A DNA stretch of 64,000 bases from Pantanalinema sp. GBBB05 (GTDB lineage: Bacteria > Cyanobacteriota > Cyanobacteriia > Leptolyngbyales > Leptolyngbyaceae): positions 1 through 64,000 of the forward strand of contig VRZD01000024.1 in assembly GCA_016743235.1 (NCBI GenBank). Direction: 5' to 3'. Shown here piece by piece: positions 52,905 to 62,707 of the stretch (position 1 is the first letter of the stretch; the number at the start of each line of letters is the position of its first letter). Both the position numbers and the translations under genes were made by a program. The notes under the pieces were generated by a model. The model made no database searches, was not told the origin of the DNA, and was given only the letters and a program-made list of their open reading frames with translations.

Positions 52905-54236
52905 TCAATAGTTGAGAGCTTCATGATAAAAACCTACAGTTTTCTCTGCACAGGATTGCCAAGTAAATTGCTGTGCACGTTCAATAGACTTTTGTGAAAG
53001 CTCCTGCCGCAACGATGCCGATTGATACACTTTTAATAGAGCATCAGCAATTTCCTCAATATCATAGGGATTAATTAATAATCCTGCATTGCTTACTACT
53101 TCTGGCAAAGAAGAGGCATTAGAGGCAATGACTGGTGTACCACACTGCATTGCTTCAAGAGGAGGCAAACCAAAGCCTTCATATAAAGACGGATAACAAA
53201 AGGCTAAAGCATCGCTATATAAAGGAGCCAAATCTTCGTCTGCAACATACCCTGTAAAAATAATTCGTTTGGCAAGACGAGGATGATTATTTAATTCTTG
53301 AAAAATGCTTTCATATTGCCAGCCTAATTTCCCTGCTAATACTAAATACAAATCATTGATTTTTTCTTGCTGCAAAATGCGGTAAAAAGCACGAATTAAG
53401 CCTTCCATATTTTTACGAGGCTCCAAAGTATTTAAACCTAAAATATATTGTCCTTCAGGGATGCGATATTTTTGCTTAATCACAGCGATTTTATCCTTAT
53501 CTTGACAAGGATAAAACGTGTCTGAGGCTGCCCAAGGAATTACTTTTACTTTTTCACAGTCAAGGCGATCGCCATAATATTGTAATAAATCTCGCTTGGT
53601 TATCTTAGACGGGCAGATAATCCAATTAGCTGATGTTAAACCAGATAAAATTTCCGGCAAGTTAAAGTCTGGATGAAATGTCTTTAGATTATTCTTTTCC
53701 AGCATTTCAAACCATTCTGGGTGTAGAATGGGAACTAAGTCATGAACAGTCAAAAATGATTTTATCCTTTTATTCTCCTGAATAGCTTTAGGGATTTTGT
53801 GATAATTAGAATGGTAAATATCTACATTTTCAAGACGGTTTTTGGCAGTTCCTTGAAATTTATAATCAAGGATTGTTGCTCGCCATTGATGAAGCCTGAT
53901 CTCAGTTTCCTGACTTTTAATAATCTCTAAACGTTTTAAATTTTCAATGAAAGGCTGAAATTTCTTATCTTTTAGTATCACTTCTTTCACTAAGTCTCTT
54001 AGTTTTACATTAAAAGAATTTGATACAAATGGCACATCCTTCTGCCAATTTTGTTGTTGCAAATATAGTTTGACAAATAGCCAGATACTATACGAAACAT
54101 CACTACTGGCTGTAAGCGTAACAGCAGGTATCGTTAGAAGTTCTTTTAGAAGCGCTTCTGTAGTGCGGCTGAGACCAAAAGTAGACTGGTTACGATAAGC
54201 AATGCCTAGCAAAGAAACATCATATAAAACTTTCAT
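52905..54236 (-). CDS. GT4-family glycosyltransferase
   Basis: A 443-residue GT-B enzyme. The ATG at 54236 is taken; a GTG four codons earlier is also open. The donor-binding half has GLNTLEPRKNMEGLIRAF, VLAGKLGWQYESI, IIFTGYVADEDLAPLYSDALAFCYPSLYEGFGLPPLEAMQCGTPVIAS, the classic EX7E area of GT4 (shown as landmarks). DNA is more AT-rich than the export genes to the right. In this cluster it may extend a sugar placed on the precursor peptide. Acceptor unknown. Confidence 0.88.
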   Translation of the reverse strand: MKVLYDVSLLGIAYRNQSTFGLSRTTEALLKELLTIPAVTLTASSDVSYSIWLFVKLYLQQQNWQKDVPFVSNSFNVKLRDLVKEVILKDKKFQPFIENLKRLEIIKSQETEIRLHQWRATILDYKFQGTAKNRLENVDIYHSNYHKIPKAIQENKRIKSFLTVHDLVPILHPEWFEMLEKNNLKTFHPDFNLPEILSGLTSANWIICPSKITKRDLLQYYGDRLDCEKVKVIPWAASDTFYPCQDKDKIAVIKQKYRIPEGQYILGLNTLEPRKNMEGLIRAFYRILQQEKINDLYLVLAGKLGWQYESIFQELNNHPRLAKRIIFTGYVADEDLAPLYSDALAFCYPSLYEGFGLPPLEAMQCGTPVIASNASSLPEVVSNAGLLINPYDIEEIADALLKVYQSASLRQELSQKSIERAQQFTWQSCAEKTVGFYHEALNY

Positions 54237-54257
54237 TTCATTTATCACTTTAAAATC

Positions 54258-55478
54258 TCAAAGCCAGTTTTGAATAATATTACAAGCGTTCCTTAAGCTA
54301 TCTTCTGAACGAATCTCTTCCCCCAATATCATTGTATTATGCTTAACTTCTGAGGTTAAAACCTTACCCTCCAAAAGACTGGCTAACCCTTCTACCGTCA
54401 CTTTATGAGGATGCACTGCTGTGCCAATTTTGAGAGAGAGTATCCGTTTCGCATTAAAAAATTGGTCATTTCCTAGCGGTTCAACGACCATCGGACAGTT
54501 ATGGCGCAACGCTCTTGCGATCGTCCCAACGCCACCATGATGTATAATCGCCCCTACATTTTCCAGCAACCAAGCCTGTGGCATAAAATCCACAAAACAA
54601 ACGTGCTGGCGATCGCCTTCGTTTTCAAGTAGAGATTCATTAAAATTTGCCCAACCCCGTTGTACAACTAAGCCCCGACCTAATGCCTTTGCGGCTTGCA
54701 GGTGGACATTTAGAACTCGTTGCGGATCGGTGACAGGAATACTGCTGAATGATAGGAATAAAGGAGACGGCGATCTCTCCACAAATTCCTTAAGAACATT
54801 ATCTGGTTGCCAATTTTGCCATGTCGGTTCTTCATAGAACCAAAAACCTGTTTGTTGATAGTAAGAGTATTCTGGTAAGGTTTCAGAAAAATGGCGGCTA
54901 GAACCTAAAATTGCCCTAGGATTTTCATGGTACTTAAACCAGTCAATACTAGGCAAGTTAAGTTGTTGGATTACAGTTTCTAGAATTGGCAAAAATAAGC
55001 GGATAATATCAGTTTGTTGACGCACAGTGTGCTGACCCAGGTTTGAACACTGAAATGCAGGTGTCACCGAAGCAGCAACCCAAGGCAAGCCAGTTTTCTT
55101 TTCTAAGATTGCTCCAAATAGTTGTCTTTGTAAGCCAGAAATTAAAAGATCAGCATCACGGCAAGCATGTTTTAATTGTTGAAAGATAACAGGAAAATCG
55201 TCCTTAAAAAAATTCTGCATCATCGTGAAACTGCCATGAGAATCTTGCGATGACAACTGCCACTCATCCCAATCCTGGGCTTTTTTTCTAGCTTCTTCTT
55301 GTGTTAATTCTTGACCACAAATAATATGTTCTAATCCAGCGTTAAGCACATAGGATGCCATAGAGGCTCGAAATGCCATGATGACTTGATACCCTTGTTT
55401 TTTAAGAGCCTTACCCAAGGCAATATAGGGTAAATGATCACCATCAGTTCCAGTACTGGATATAACAATTTTTTTCAT
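54258..55478 (-). CDS. GT1/MGT-like glycosyltransferase (tandem copy 2)
   Basis: A 406-residue GT-B enzyme of the UDP-glycosyltransferase/macrolide type. The N-terminal VISSTGTDGDHLPYIALGKALKKQGY is the acceptor-domain start. The donor loop is AIIHHGGVGTIARALRHNCPMVVEPLGNDQFFNAKRI, with the HHGGxGT hallmark. It is closely related to the next gene, so the pair arose by duplication. It likely transfers a sugar to Ser/Thr of the precursor peptide or to a sugar added by its partner; that is inference. Confidence 0.85.
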   Translation of the reverse strand: MKKIVISSTGTDGDHLPYIALGKALKKQGYQVIMAFRASMASYVLNAGLEHIICGQELTQEEARKKAQDWDEWQLSSQDSHGSFTMMQNFFKDDFPVIFQQLKHACRDADLLISGLQRQLFGAILEKKTGLPWVAASVTPAFQCSNLGQHTVRQQTDIIRLFLPILETVIQQLNLPSIDWFKYHENPRAILGSSRHFSETLPEYSYYQQTGFWFYEEPTWQNWQPDNVLKEFVERSPSPLFLSFSSIPVTDPQRVLNVHLQAAKALGRGLVVQRGWANFNESLLENEGDRQHVCFVDFMPQAWLLENVGAIIHHGGVGTIARALRHNCPMVVEPLGNDQFFNAKRILSLKIGTAVHPHKVTVEGLASLLEGKVLTSEVKHNTMILGEEIRSEDSLRNACNIIQNWL

Positions 55479-55534
55479 TATTTTACATGGATCGCAAATA
55501 TCGTCTACCGCTTTTTGTAATTTATTTAGGATTG

Positions 55535-56773
55535 CTACAGCCAGGATGTAATCAGATCACAAGCTGCCGCTAAACCATCCTCTTCTCTAATTTTTTCTCC
55601 TAAGTTCTGTACATTTTGACGACATTGATCATTTAAGACTTTGTGCTGAAGTACCGAGGCTAAACCTTCGGCAGTCATCCGTTGGGGATGCATTACCGCA
55701 CCAATTTTTAAGCGTAAAATTTGTTTGGCATTAAAAAATTGATCATTGCCATAGGGTTCTACTACCATGGGACAATCGTTACGAATGGCGCGAGCGATCG
55801 TACCAATTCCCCCATGATGAATCACCGCTGAAGCATGGGAAAACAGCCAATCCTGTGGCATAAATCCGCGGAATAAAACAGATGTTCGATCACTATCCTC
55901 AGATATCAAATCTTCATTGAAATCTGCCCAACCCTGCTGCACTAAAAGCTTATAGCCTAACTGAATTGCGGCACGGATATGAAGATTTAAAACAGTACGC
56001 GCATCTTGCAAAGGTAAACTGCTAAAGGTCAAAACTAAAGGTTTTGGCTCAGATGCCATAAAATTCTGTAATTCCGGATCGGGTTGCCAAGTAGCCCAAT
56101 CGAGTTCTTGATAAAACCAAAATCCTACCTGTTGATAGTTTTGGTAATAGGGATTGAGGATGCAGAAATGGGGACTTGCTACTAGAATGGCACGGGAATT
56201 TTGTTGGTGGTTGTAGTTCAACCATTCTGATTGCGACAAGATGGGGAGAGAAAACGTCTGGCGAATTTGATTGATAATCGGCAGATTCGGATCAAAAAAT
56301 TCAGCAGTGGTACTGGGCGGCAGAAATTCTAATGCATAGGGCATGACGGAAGTCGAAACCCAAGGTAGCTTTAATTTTTCTGCAATAAACTGACCTGCCT
56401 GGGTTCTCTGGTAACCACAAATAAGTAAGTCTGCGGTCTCACAAATAGGAATCAAATCCTCAAGCACCTGTTCTAGTTCTTGCCGTAATAGTTTTTCTTG
56501 CAGGCGTTGGGAGGCTGGTTCTGAGGATGGTTGTTTGAAGCGATTTAACCCAGAGAGCTCATTCCAGTCCTGGGCGTTTTGATGGGCGATCGTCTGGTTG
56601 AGACTATAGCTACATTTGACAGGTTGTAGATTGGCTTTTTCCACATAGGGAAACATGCTTTCTCCCACCGCACAACGTACATCATGTCCCTGTTGTTTTA
56701 AGGCTTTGCCGAGTTCAATGTAGGGAAGATAGTCGCCAAGCGTTCCAGCTGTTGTAATAACAATGCTTGCCAT
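55535..56773 (-). CDS. GT1/MGT-like glycosyltransferase (tandem copy 1)
   Basis: A 412-residue paralog of the gene at 54258. N-terminus IVITTAGTLGDYLPYIELGKALKQQGH; donor site AVIHHGGIGTIARAIRNDCPMVVEPYGNDQFFNAKQI. It is 124 bases downstream of the precursor peptide gene, the closest enzyme to it. Two divergent copies suggest successive or position-specific glycosylation. Confidence 0.85.
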   Translation of the reverse strand: MASIVITTAGTLGDYLPYIELGKALKQQGHDVRCAVGESMFPYVEKANLQPVKCSYSLNQTIAHQNAQDWNELSGLNRFKQPSSEPASQRLQEKLLRQELEQVLEDLIPICETADLLICGYQRTQAGQFIAEKLKLPWVSTSVMPYALEFLPPSTTAEFFDPNLPIINQIRQTFSLPILSQSEWLNYNHQQNSRAILVASPHFCILNPYYQNYQQVGFWFYQELDWATWQPDPELQNFMASEPKPLVLTFSSLPLQDARTVLNLHIRAAIQLGYKLLVQQGWADFNEDLISEDSDRTSVLFRGFMPQDWLFSHASAVIHHGGIGTIARAIRNDCPMVVEPYGNDQFFNAKQILRLKIGAVMHPQRMTAEGLASVLQHKVLNDQCRQNVQNLGEKIREEDGLAAACDLITSWL

Positions 56774-56897
56774 TAAACGTACAATAACCTGACTAAAAAT
56801 GTAGCAAAAGTGGGCTAGCCTTGAAAGTATCTAACCCACTAGAAAATAATAACTTTAGGCTTAATATTCAGCTTAAAGCCGATAATTGGTCTTTACC

Positions 56898-57146
56898 TTA
56901 GGGAAAAGAAAGTGACATATTCAGCGGTTTATGAACACCATTCTGTACAGCTTGGGAAGTGCCTTTCGCTCCATCAAAACTTGTAAACATGTTATCAGTA
57001 GTTTTGAGTATCCCCGAATCATCAGTTTGAAGCGACTCCGAGCTGAAAGACGGAAGAGTCTGACCACCAGCGACTGCATCAAGTTCTTCTTCGGAAAGTT
57101 CTTCGTTCTCCAAGGGATTGTTGGAAATTAAGGATTCTTGGGACAT
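56898..57146 (-). CDS. Double-glycine RiPP precursor peptide
   Basis: An 82-residue peptide. The acidic leader (residues 1-28) ends in ELSEEELDAVAGG, the GG cleavage motif of C39-peptidase substrates. The core (29-82) has 54 residues, 15 of them Ser/Thr, and no Cys, so it is not a lanthipeptide or sactipeptide of known type. It lies between three glycosyltransferase genes and the NHLM export genes on the same strand. The role as a glycosylated, exported peptide is inferred from this setting. It does not match a precursor family I recognise. Confidence 0.8.
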   Translation of the reverse strand: MSQESLISNNPLENEELSEEELDAVAGGQTLPSFSSESLQTDDSGILKTTDNMFTSFDGAKGTSQAVQNGVHKPLNMSLSFP

Positions 57147-57461
57147 CGGTTTTCTTCTCTAGAGTTACGATTAAACGTCTACGCAGAATATCAAAACAAA
57201 ATCTTGATGCTACTGTAATGACGCGAGCAGAAGCATAAATTTGTTTTTCAATCTGCCTCGTTTGATCGTATATACTCTACCCAGATATAACTTCATTATA
57301 TGTGCTGAACCTAGATGTAATGGTTATGGCAAAAATCAGTGAATATAGGGTAGGCAAGCCCAATCGGTAGTATTGCAAAAATGGTACATTGAGAGAAGAT
57401 GATTTTATCTCCTTAAGGTAAATAATATTTCCTCTCTGCTTAGCATTGCTCTCTACAAAAA
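57147..57461. promoter_or_regulatory. Intergenic region upstream of the precursor gene
   Basis: About 315 AT-rich bases between the precursor and the ABC gene on the same strand. It should hold a separate promoter for the precursor and modification genes. No second precursor frame with a GG motif was seen. Confidence 0.4.
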
Positions 57462-60233
57462 TCAGGCAATTTGACGAGACATGAGATCGGCAAACATGCC
57501 GGATTGTGCCATCAATTCTTCATAGTTGCCTTGCTGTACGACCTGTCCAGCCGCAATCACATAAATGCGATCGGCGTTGCGGATTGTACTGAGTCGGTGG
57601 GCAATCACAATGCGGGTGGCATTGAGGCGATCGAGACTTTCCGTCACCATTGCCTGGGTGCGGTTGTCTAACGCGCTCGTCGCTTCATCAAAGATGAGAA
57701 TTTTGGGTTTAAGAACGAGTGCCCGCGAAATTAGCAATCGCTGCCGCTGTCCGCCAGAGAGGTTAGTTCCACCTTCCGAGATCACCGTATGCATTCCCAT
57801 CGGCATCCCTTCAACATCCTGGGCAAATCCCGACATTCGAGCGGCTTCCCACGCTTCATCCATGGTGATCAGCGCCCCCCCAGAAATGTTTTCAAAGATT
57901 GACGCGCTGTTAATACGTCCATTTTGCAGCACGACTCCTAACTGTCGTCGGAGCATGGAAATGTCTAAACCTGCCATGTCCTGCCCGTCGAAATAAATGG
58001 TGCCTTCTTCAGGTTGCTCAAATCCTAGGAGCAGCCGGATCGTGGTCGATTTGCCGCTACCAGATGGACCTACCAGGGCAATAAACTCACCGGGCTTCGC
58101 TTCAATCGAAATCTTATCCAGGGTTAGTGGCGCATCGGGCTGGTAGCGAAAACTAACACGATCGAAGCGAACACCCCCCAGTAGCCTTCCCGGATCAGTT
58201 TTTTCGGCATCCACCTCTGGCGTTCCCTTCAGGATAGGATTGGCACGCTCCCACAGAACCCCGACTTCTAGCAGATCGATCACCGCATTGCTCAGTCCGG
58301 TGGCGCCCGCCACAAAGGTTCCCAGCGCGCTCGAAAACGCTAGAAACGTTCCCACGGAAAGCGAGGCTGTGCCATTTTCATGTGCCACGGTGATCAGATA
58401 AACCGCCAGTGTACAAATCAGAATATTCGTGACGGTTGGCAGCACTGTATTGAAGAGTTCAATCCCATTCTCGATCGCCTCCGTACTCATGGTGAGCTTC
58501 AGCTCTTCCCCATACTGCTTCGACCAGTAGGCAAACGCCCGCTCCTCCGCTGCCGCTACCCGCAGTTTAGAAACACCGCCAATTAGCTGCACTGTCAAAC
58601 CAAAAATTTCCCCTTTCAGGGTTTGCAGGGGTCGCATCTGTTTACGCGTGATCGTGCTGGAGACATTCGTTACCAGGATATTCAGAATGGCGATTCCAAC
58701 CGCCACCATCGCTAAATGGACGCTATAGACAAACAACAGCCCCAGATTGAGCAGCGCGAAAACGCTGGTGAACACCGATCGCATCACGGTGTCACTGAGG
58801 AGTTGGCGGATCTGCGTGACTGCCGAAACCCGCGACTGTAAATCCCCAATCGAATAGGTGCGAAAAAAGGAAACCCGCAGTTTGAGCAACCGATCCCAGA
58901 CCGCCGCTTGGGTACGCGCATTGGTCAGGGTTTGAAAGCGCGTTGCGGCGATTGTCTGTCCCAGTCCAAGGGCAGTAGTACCCAGAGTGACGCCAATTAA
59001 GCCAATCGCCAGCTGAAACAGCAGCCCCCGATCAGCATCAGGAATAGCAACATCGAACAAAATTCCAGTTGCCTGGGGCACCAGCATTCCCAGCAGACTT
59101 GCCGCCATGCCCAGTCCCATCATCAGGACAATATCGCGATGCTGTCCCTCAATAGCGAACTGAAGCACCTCCGTCGATCGAGTAATTTGATCCGGGAGCG
59201 ATCGGTACAGCATGTACGCAACCGGGGACAGGGTTTGAGCCGTCTGGGCGGTCAGTCGGATGCGCTGACTCTGCTCTGGATTGTAAATCTCATAGCCTTT
59301 GCGGCTGGGCAGCAGAGCAACGGGACGTTCTCCATCCGCTGTGTACGCTAGCAGTGCCCCACAGGACGATTTCCACCAGGTTCCCGCCAGAATCACCCGG
59401 CGAGTCCGAATTCGAGACGCACGGGCGATCGCATCCAGCGGATCTTTAACTCGGCTTAAATCCTCTGATCGGGCTGGCGGCTGGATCTTGATTCCTAAGG
59501 CATGCCCCACTGCCCCCACTGCCATCAGCAGCGCATCACCTTCCTGAAGCTCTGCCGCCTGGGACTGAAACACGGCTGTGAGATTATGGATTGCCTGCTG
59601 TCCCACTTGCCAGTTGAGCCGCATGCGATCGTGAAACTGTTGCAGTCGTGTTGTGTCTTCGTGCTGTTCTAGCTCAATCAGAGCCTGCACACATTCGGTA
59701 TGAAAGGCTTGCAGAGACCGGATGAAATGAACAGGATCTTGTTCAAAGTCATTGTTATATTCAGGCGCACTGGGTTGAGTAGCAATTCCGGCATCCCGAA
59801 ATACAGCCGCAAATCGTTGGCTCCACTGCTCTAACTGGTAAGGCAGGCTAGAATAAACCGAATTAATTCGGTGCGATGAATGCGTAAATGAATGTGTGAA
59901 CTGATCGGTAGCTAAATGGTCAAGTTGATGAGTGAATTGAGCGAGCCACTCTGTCAAATCAACTTTTTCGAGCTGGGTTTCCTCATAGGCAACAGCAAGG
60001 AGTTCAAAAGGAGGGGTAGCCAGATCGGAACCAAAGCCTAGCAGCACATCCCCTGAGTTGACCTCAAACAAAAATCGTCTAACCCCCTGGGACTCTCCCT
60101 CCGTCAGGGCGATCGCAAACACTGCCATTGCACCGGACTGCACGACCCAAGCCGTGTCGTGCGAGTTGAGAGAAAGGGGAGCGTTGCCGCTCAAAACATA
60201 GGTGGAAAGTCCAACGTTTTTGAGAGAGGTCAT
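57462..60233 (-). CDS. NHLM-type bacteriocin ABC transporter, ATP-binding, non-peptidase
   Basis: A 923-residue exporter half. The N-terminal 280 residues include a cyclic-nucleotide-binding-like sensor part (NSGDVLLGFGSDLATPPFELLAVA). The membrane domain is at about 360-660. The ATPase has Walker A ALVGPSGSGKSTTIRLLLGF, signature LSGGQRQRLLISRAL and Walker B KILIFDEATSALD. No C39 Cys is present. This is the second ABC of NHLM-type systems, expected to pair with the peptidase-ABC encoded upstream. Length is normal for that family. Confidence 0.9.
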   Translation of the reverse strand: MTSLKNVGLSTYVLSGNAPLSLNSHDTAWVVQSGAMAVFAIALTEGESQGVRRFLFEVNSGDVLLGFGSDLATPPFELLAVAYEETQLEKVDLTEWLAQFTHQLDHLATDQFTHSFTHSSHRINSVYSSLPYQLEQWSQRFAAVFRDAGIATQPSAPEYNNDFEQDPVHFIRSLQAFHTECVQALIELEQHEDTTRLQQFHDRMRLNWQVGQQAIHNLTAVFQSQAAELQEGDALLMAVGAVGHALGIKIQPPARSEDLSRVKDPLDAIARASRIRTRRVILAGTWWKSSCGALLAYTADGERPVALLPSRKGYEIYNPEQSQRIRLTAQTAQTLSPVAYMLYRSLPDQITRSTEVLQFAIEGQHRDIVLMMGLGMAASLLGMLVPQATGILFDVAIPDADRGLLFQLAIGLIGVTLGTTALGLGQTIAATRFQTLTNARTQAAVWDRLLKLRVSFFRTYSIGDLQSRVSAVTQIRQLLSDTVMRSVFTSVFALLNLGLLFVYSVHLAMVAVGIAILNILVTNVSSTITRKQMRPLQTLKGEIFGLTVQLIGGVSKLRVAAAEERAFAYWSKQYGEELKLTMSTEAIENGIELFNTVLPTVTNILICTLAVYLITVAHENGTASLSVGTFLAFSSALGTFVAGATGLSNAVIDLLEVGVLWERANPILKGTPEVDAEKTDPGRLLGGVRFDRVSFRYQPDAPLTLDKISIEAKPGEFIALVGPSGSGKSTTIRLLLGFEQPEEGTIYFDGQDMAGLDISMLRRQLGVVLQNGRINSASIFENISGGALITMDEAWEAARMSGFAQDVEGMPMGMHTVISEGGTNLSGGQRQRLLISRALVLKPKILIFDEATSALDNRTQAMVTESLDRLNATRIVIAHRLSTIRNADRIYVIAAGQVVQQGNYEELMAQSGMFADLMSRQIA

Positions 60234-60356
60234 GGCTTGATCGGTTTCCTTAGAAGTCCTGGAAGCATCAAATTAGAACGCCAAAAAATATTGCTGCTGA
60301 TACTCTAATGAGTTGAAAATGAACGAATTGAGAACAGTGTGAACAGCAATTTAGGT

Positions 60357-62678
60357 TTACTCAGCACTAATTAACCGAGCGTATGCGCCCTCAACGCCTT
60401 TCATCTCCTCATGCGTTCCTCGCTGCACAACCTGTCCTCGTTCCAGCACGACAATTTCATCGCAGTCCCTGACCGTACTCAAACGGTGTGCCACAATGAC
60501 GCAGGTACAGCCACGCCGACGAATATTGCGATCGATAATCTTCTCGGTTTCTGCGTCTAGGGCACTGGTCGCCTCATCCATAACTAGAATACTGGGATTT
60601 GTCACTAGGGCACGGGCAATTTCGAGTCGCTGCCGCTGTCCGCCGCTTAGGTTGGAACCACCCTCCAGCAACTTACCGTTTAAGCCACCGGGAATTGCCA
60701 TCACCGCTTCTGCGATCGCTGCATCCTCGCAGGCTTTGATGAGCTGAATATCGGACATTGTAGTATCCCATAGACTCAAGTTATCGCGCACTGTACCACC
60801 AAACAGGAAAATCTCCTGCTCAATCATGGCCAGCGAACTAGCAAGAACGGCGCGAGGAATGTACTGACGCGGAATGCCGTCAAATAGAATTTCTCCTGAC
60901 CATGGTTCGTACAGTCCGGTAATCAGCTTAGACAGCGTAGACTTGCCAGAACCACTGCCACCGACAAAGGCAATCCGCTGACCTGGGACAAGCTTGCAGC
61001 TAAAGTTTTTAATTAGCGGTTCCTCAACCCGACTATAGCCAAAGCTCACGTTTTGCAGTTCGATAGCTCCTCGCAAGCGAATTCGATCGCTCGGAAAGGC
61101 ATATTGCTTCACTGTGTCTGGCTTTGTATTACCTGGTTGATCTGAATTGGGTTTGTCTCCATTGGCTAGAGCGTTCGGATTGGACTTTAGTGCTGGATCA
61201 ACTGGATTGTTCAGTACATCATCCAAACGGTTGATAGAGCCAGTGAGTTCCTGAATTCGGCTGCCCAAACTCATCAGTGCATTGACCGGCTGCTGGAAAT
61301 TGCCCATGAGGGATTGAAATGCTACCAGCATCCCGATGCTGAGATGACCGTCCATCACCCGTAGTCCCCCGAGAATTAACAAGGTACCGGTGCTCAATGA
61401 AGACAGCAACGTTGGCAAAATTCCCGTGATCAAACCTGAGCGATCGAGCTCCTGTTTAGCATTGGTGGCTTTGGCAAAATAACCTGCCCAGCGGGCAAAA
61501 AAGTCTGATTCCAGCGCCCCTGCCTTCAGCGTTTCAATTCCCATCAAGCCGCTGATTTCTACGCCTGCCAGTTTGCCGTAGTCCTGGGTCAGGCGCATCT
61601 GCGTATCCACTCGCTGCCGCGAGACTGCCCGCAACACTAGCAGGTTAACCACGCTCGATGTCACACCAATCAGCGTTAAAACCGGATCGTAGGCAAGCAT
61701 AACACTGCCATAGAACCCAATCATTACCGTATCGATCGCTGCCTGCCCCAGGTCCTTGGAGATGATCGATGAAACGGAATTATTCAAACCAACGCGGTTG
61801 CTAATCTCTCCGGCAAATCGTTGGGCATAGAAGCTGACAGGCAATTGTAAGATATGCCAAAGAAACTGTCCCGTCATCCTTACGGAGAGCCGCAGGTATA
61901 AATAGCGATATTTGCGAAGCTGCAATAGCCGCAGCCCTGCCTGCAACAGTGTTGTAACCACCATGCCCAGGATCAGCGGACGCAGCCAGTCATTCCGATT
62001 TTCAATCAGAATACTATCCACAAAGATCTGTCCGAAGGCCGCAATTGCCAGGTTAGGAAGCACCAGCAAGAAGCTGATCAATGTGCAGTACAAAATCTCC
62101 TTTTCGGAACCCCGCAGCCGCTGCAACAGGGCCCGCCAGGCGCTGGGTTTCTTGCCGCCTTTTTTGAAGTCTGGACCTGGCTCCATTACCAGGACGATGC
62201 CTGTATATGCCTCATTCAGCTCCTGAAGTGTGACGCTGCGCGGACCCGTTGCCGGATCGTTCAGATAAACGCGATCGCCCACAAAGCCCTCAACCACCAG
62301 GAAATGATTGAAGTTCCAGAAGATAATGAACGGCGGTTTAAGTTCTAGAAGCTGGGCGGTTTCCTTCTTGAAGCCTTTTGCCTGGAGTCCGTAAGTGCGA
62401 GCCGCTTTGAGAATATTGGATGCCTTGCTGCCATCTCGTGACACACCACAACTGGTTCGCAGTTCAGCCAAGGGAACCACACGTCCCATATAGCCCAGCA
62501 TAATCCCCAGAGAGGCGGCTCCACATTCCACTGCTTCCATTTGCAGCAGGGTAGGAGTGCGAACCCGGCAATTTTGATAGTTTGGTTTACCAGCATTGGT
62601 GGATTGATGAGAATCTTTACCTGCTGCCGACCCAGGCTGCTTTTTAATTCTTTCTAACAATTGCATTGCGGAATTCAC
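60357..62678 (-). CDS. C39-peptidase-containing ABC transporter (NHLM type)
   Basis: A 773-residue exporter that should cut leaders after the GG motif and export the core. The C39 peptidase has Cys52 in LQMEAVECGAASLGIML, His in FIIFWNFNHFLVVEGF and Asp in VYLNDPATGPRSV. Six helices follow (about 195-480). The ATPase has Walker A FVGGSGSGKSTLSKLI, signature LSGGQRQRLEIARAL and Walker B ILVMDEATSALD. It is the likely processor of the 82-residue precursor. It lies 123 bases upstream of the other ABC gene. Confidence 0.94.
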   Translation of the reverse strand: MNSAMQLLERIKKQPGSAAGKDSHQSTNAGKPNYQNCRVRTPTLLQMEAVECGAASLGIMLGYMGRVVPLAELRTSCGVSRDGSKASNILKAARTYGLQAKGFKKETAQLLELKPPFIIFWNFNHFLVVEGFVGDRVYLNDPATGPRSVTLQELNEAYTGIVLVMEPGPDFKKGGKKPSAWRALLQRLRGSEKEILYCTLISFLLVLPNLAIAAFGQIFVDSILIENRNDWLRPLILGMVVTTLLQAGLRLLQLRKYRYLYLRLSVRMTGQFLWHILQLPVSFYAQRFAGEISNRVGLNNSVSSIISKDLGQAAIDTVMIGFYGSVMLAYDPVLTLIGVTSSVVNLLVLRAVSRQRVDTQMRLTQDYGKLAGVEISGLMGIETLKAGALESDFFARWAGYFAKATNAKQELDRSGLITGILPTLLSSLSTGTLLILGGLRVMDGHLSIGMLVAFQSLMGNFQQPVNALMSLGSRIQELTGSINRLDDVLNNPVDPALKSNPNALANGDKPNSDQPGNTKPDTVKQYAFPSDRIRLRGAIELQNVSFGYSRVEEPLIKNFSCKLVPGQRIAFVGGSGSGKSTLSKLITGLYEPWSGEILFDGIPRQYIPRAVLASSLAMIEQEIFLFGGTVRDNLSLWDTTMSDIQLIKACEDAAIAEAVMAIPGGLNGKLLEGGSNLSGGQRQRLEIARALVTNPSILVMDEATSALDAETEKIIDRNIRRRGCTCVIVAHRLSTVRDCDEIVVLERGQVVQRGTHEEMKGVEGAYARLISAE

Positions 62679-62707
62679 CCCATCAATTTAAAACCACTCA
62701 AGCCAGC

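Noticed and set aside
57319..57369. Short plus-strand peptide frame (MVMAKISEYR...) near the precursor gene
   Set aside because: Too short, opposite strand to the cluster, no GG leader; no support.
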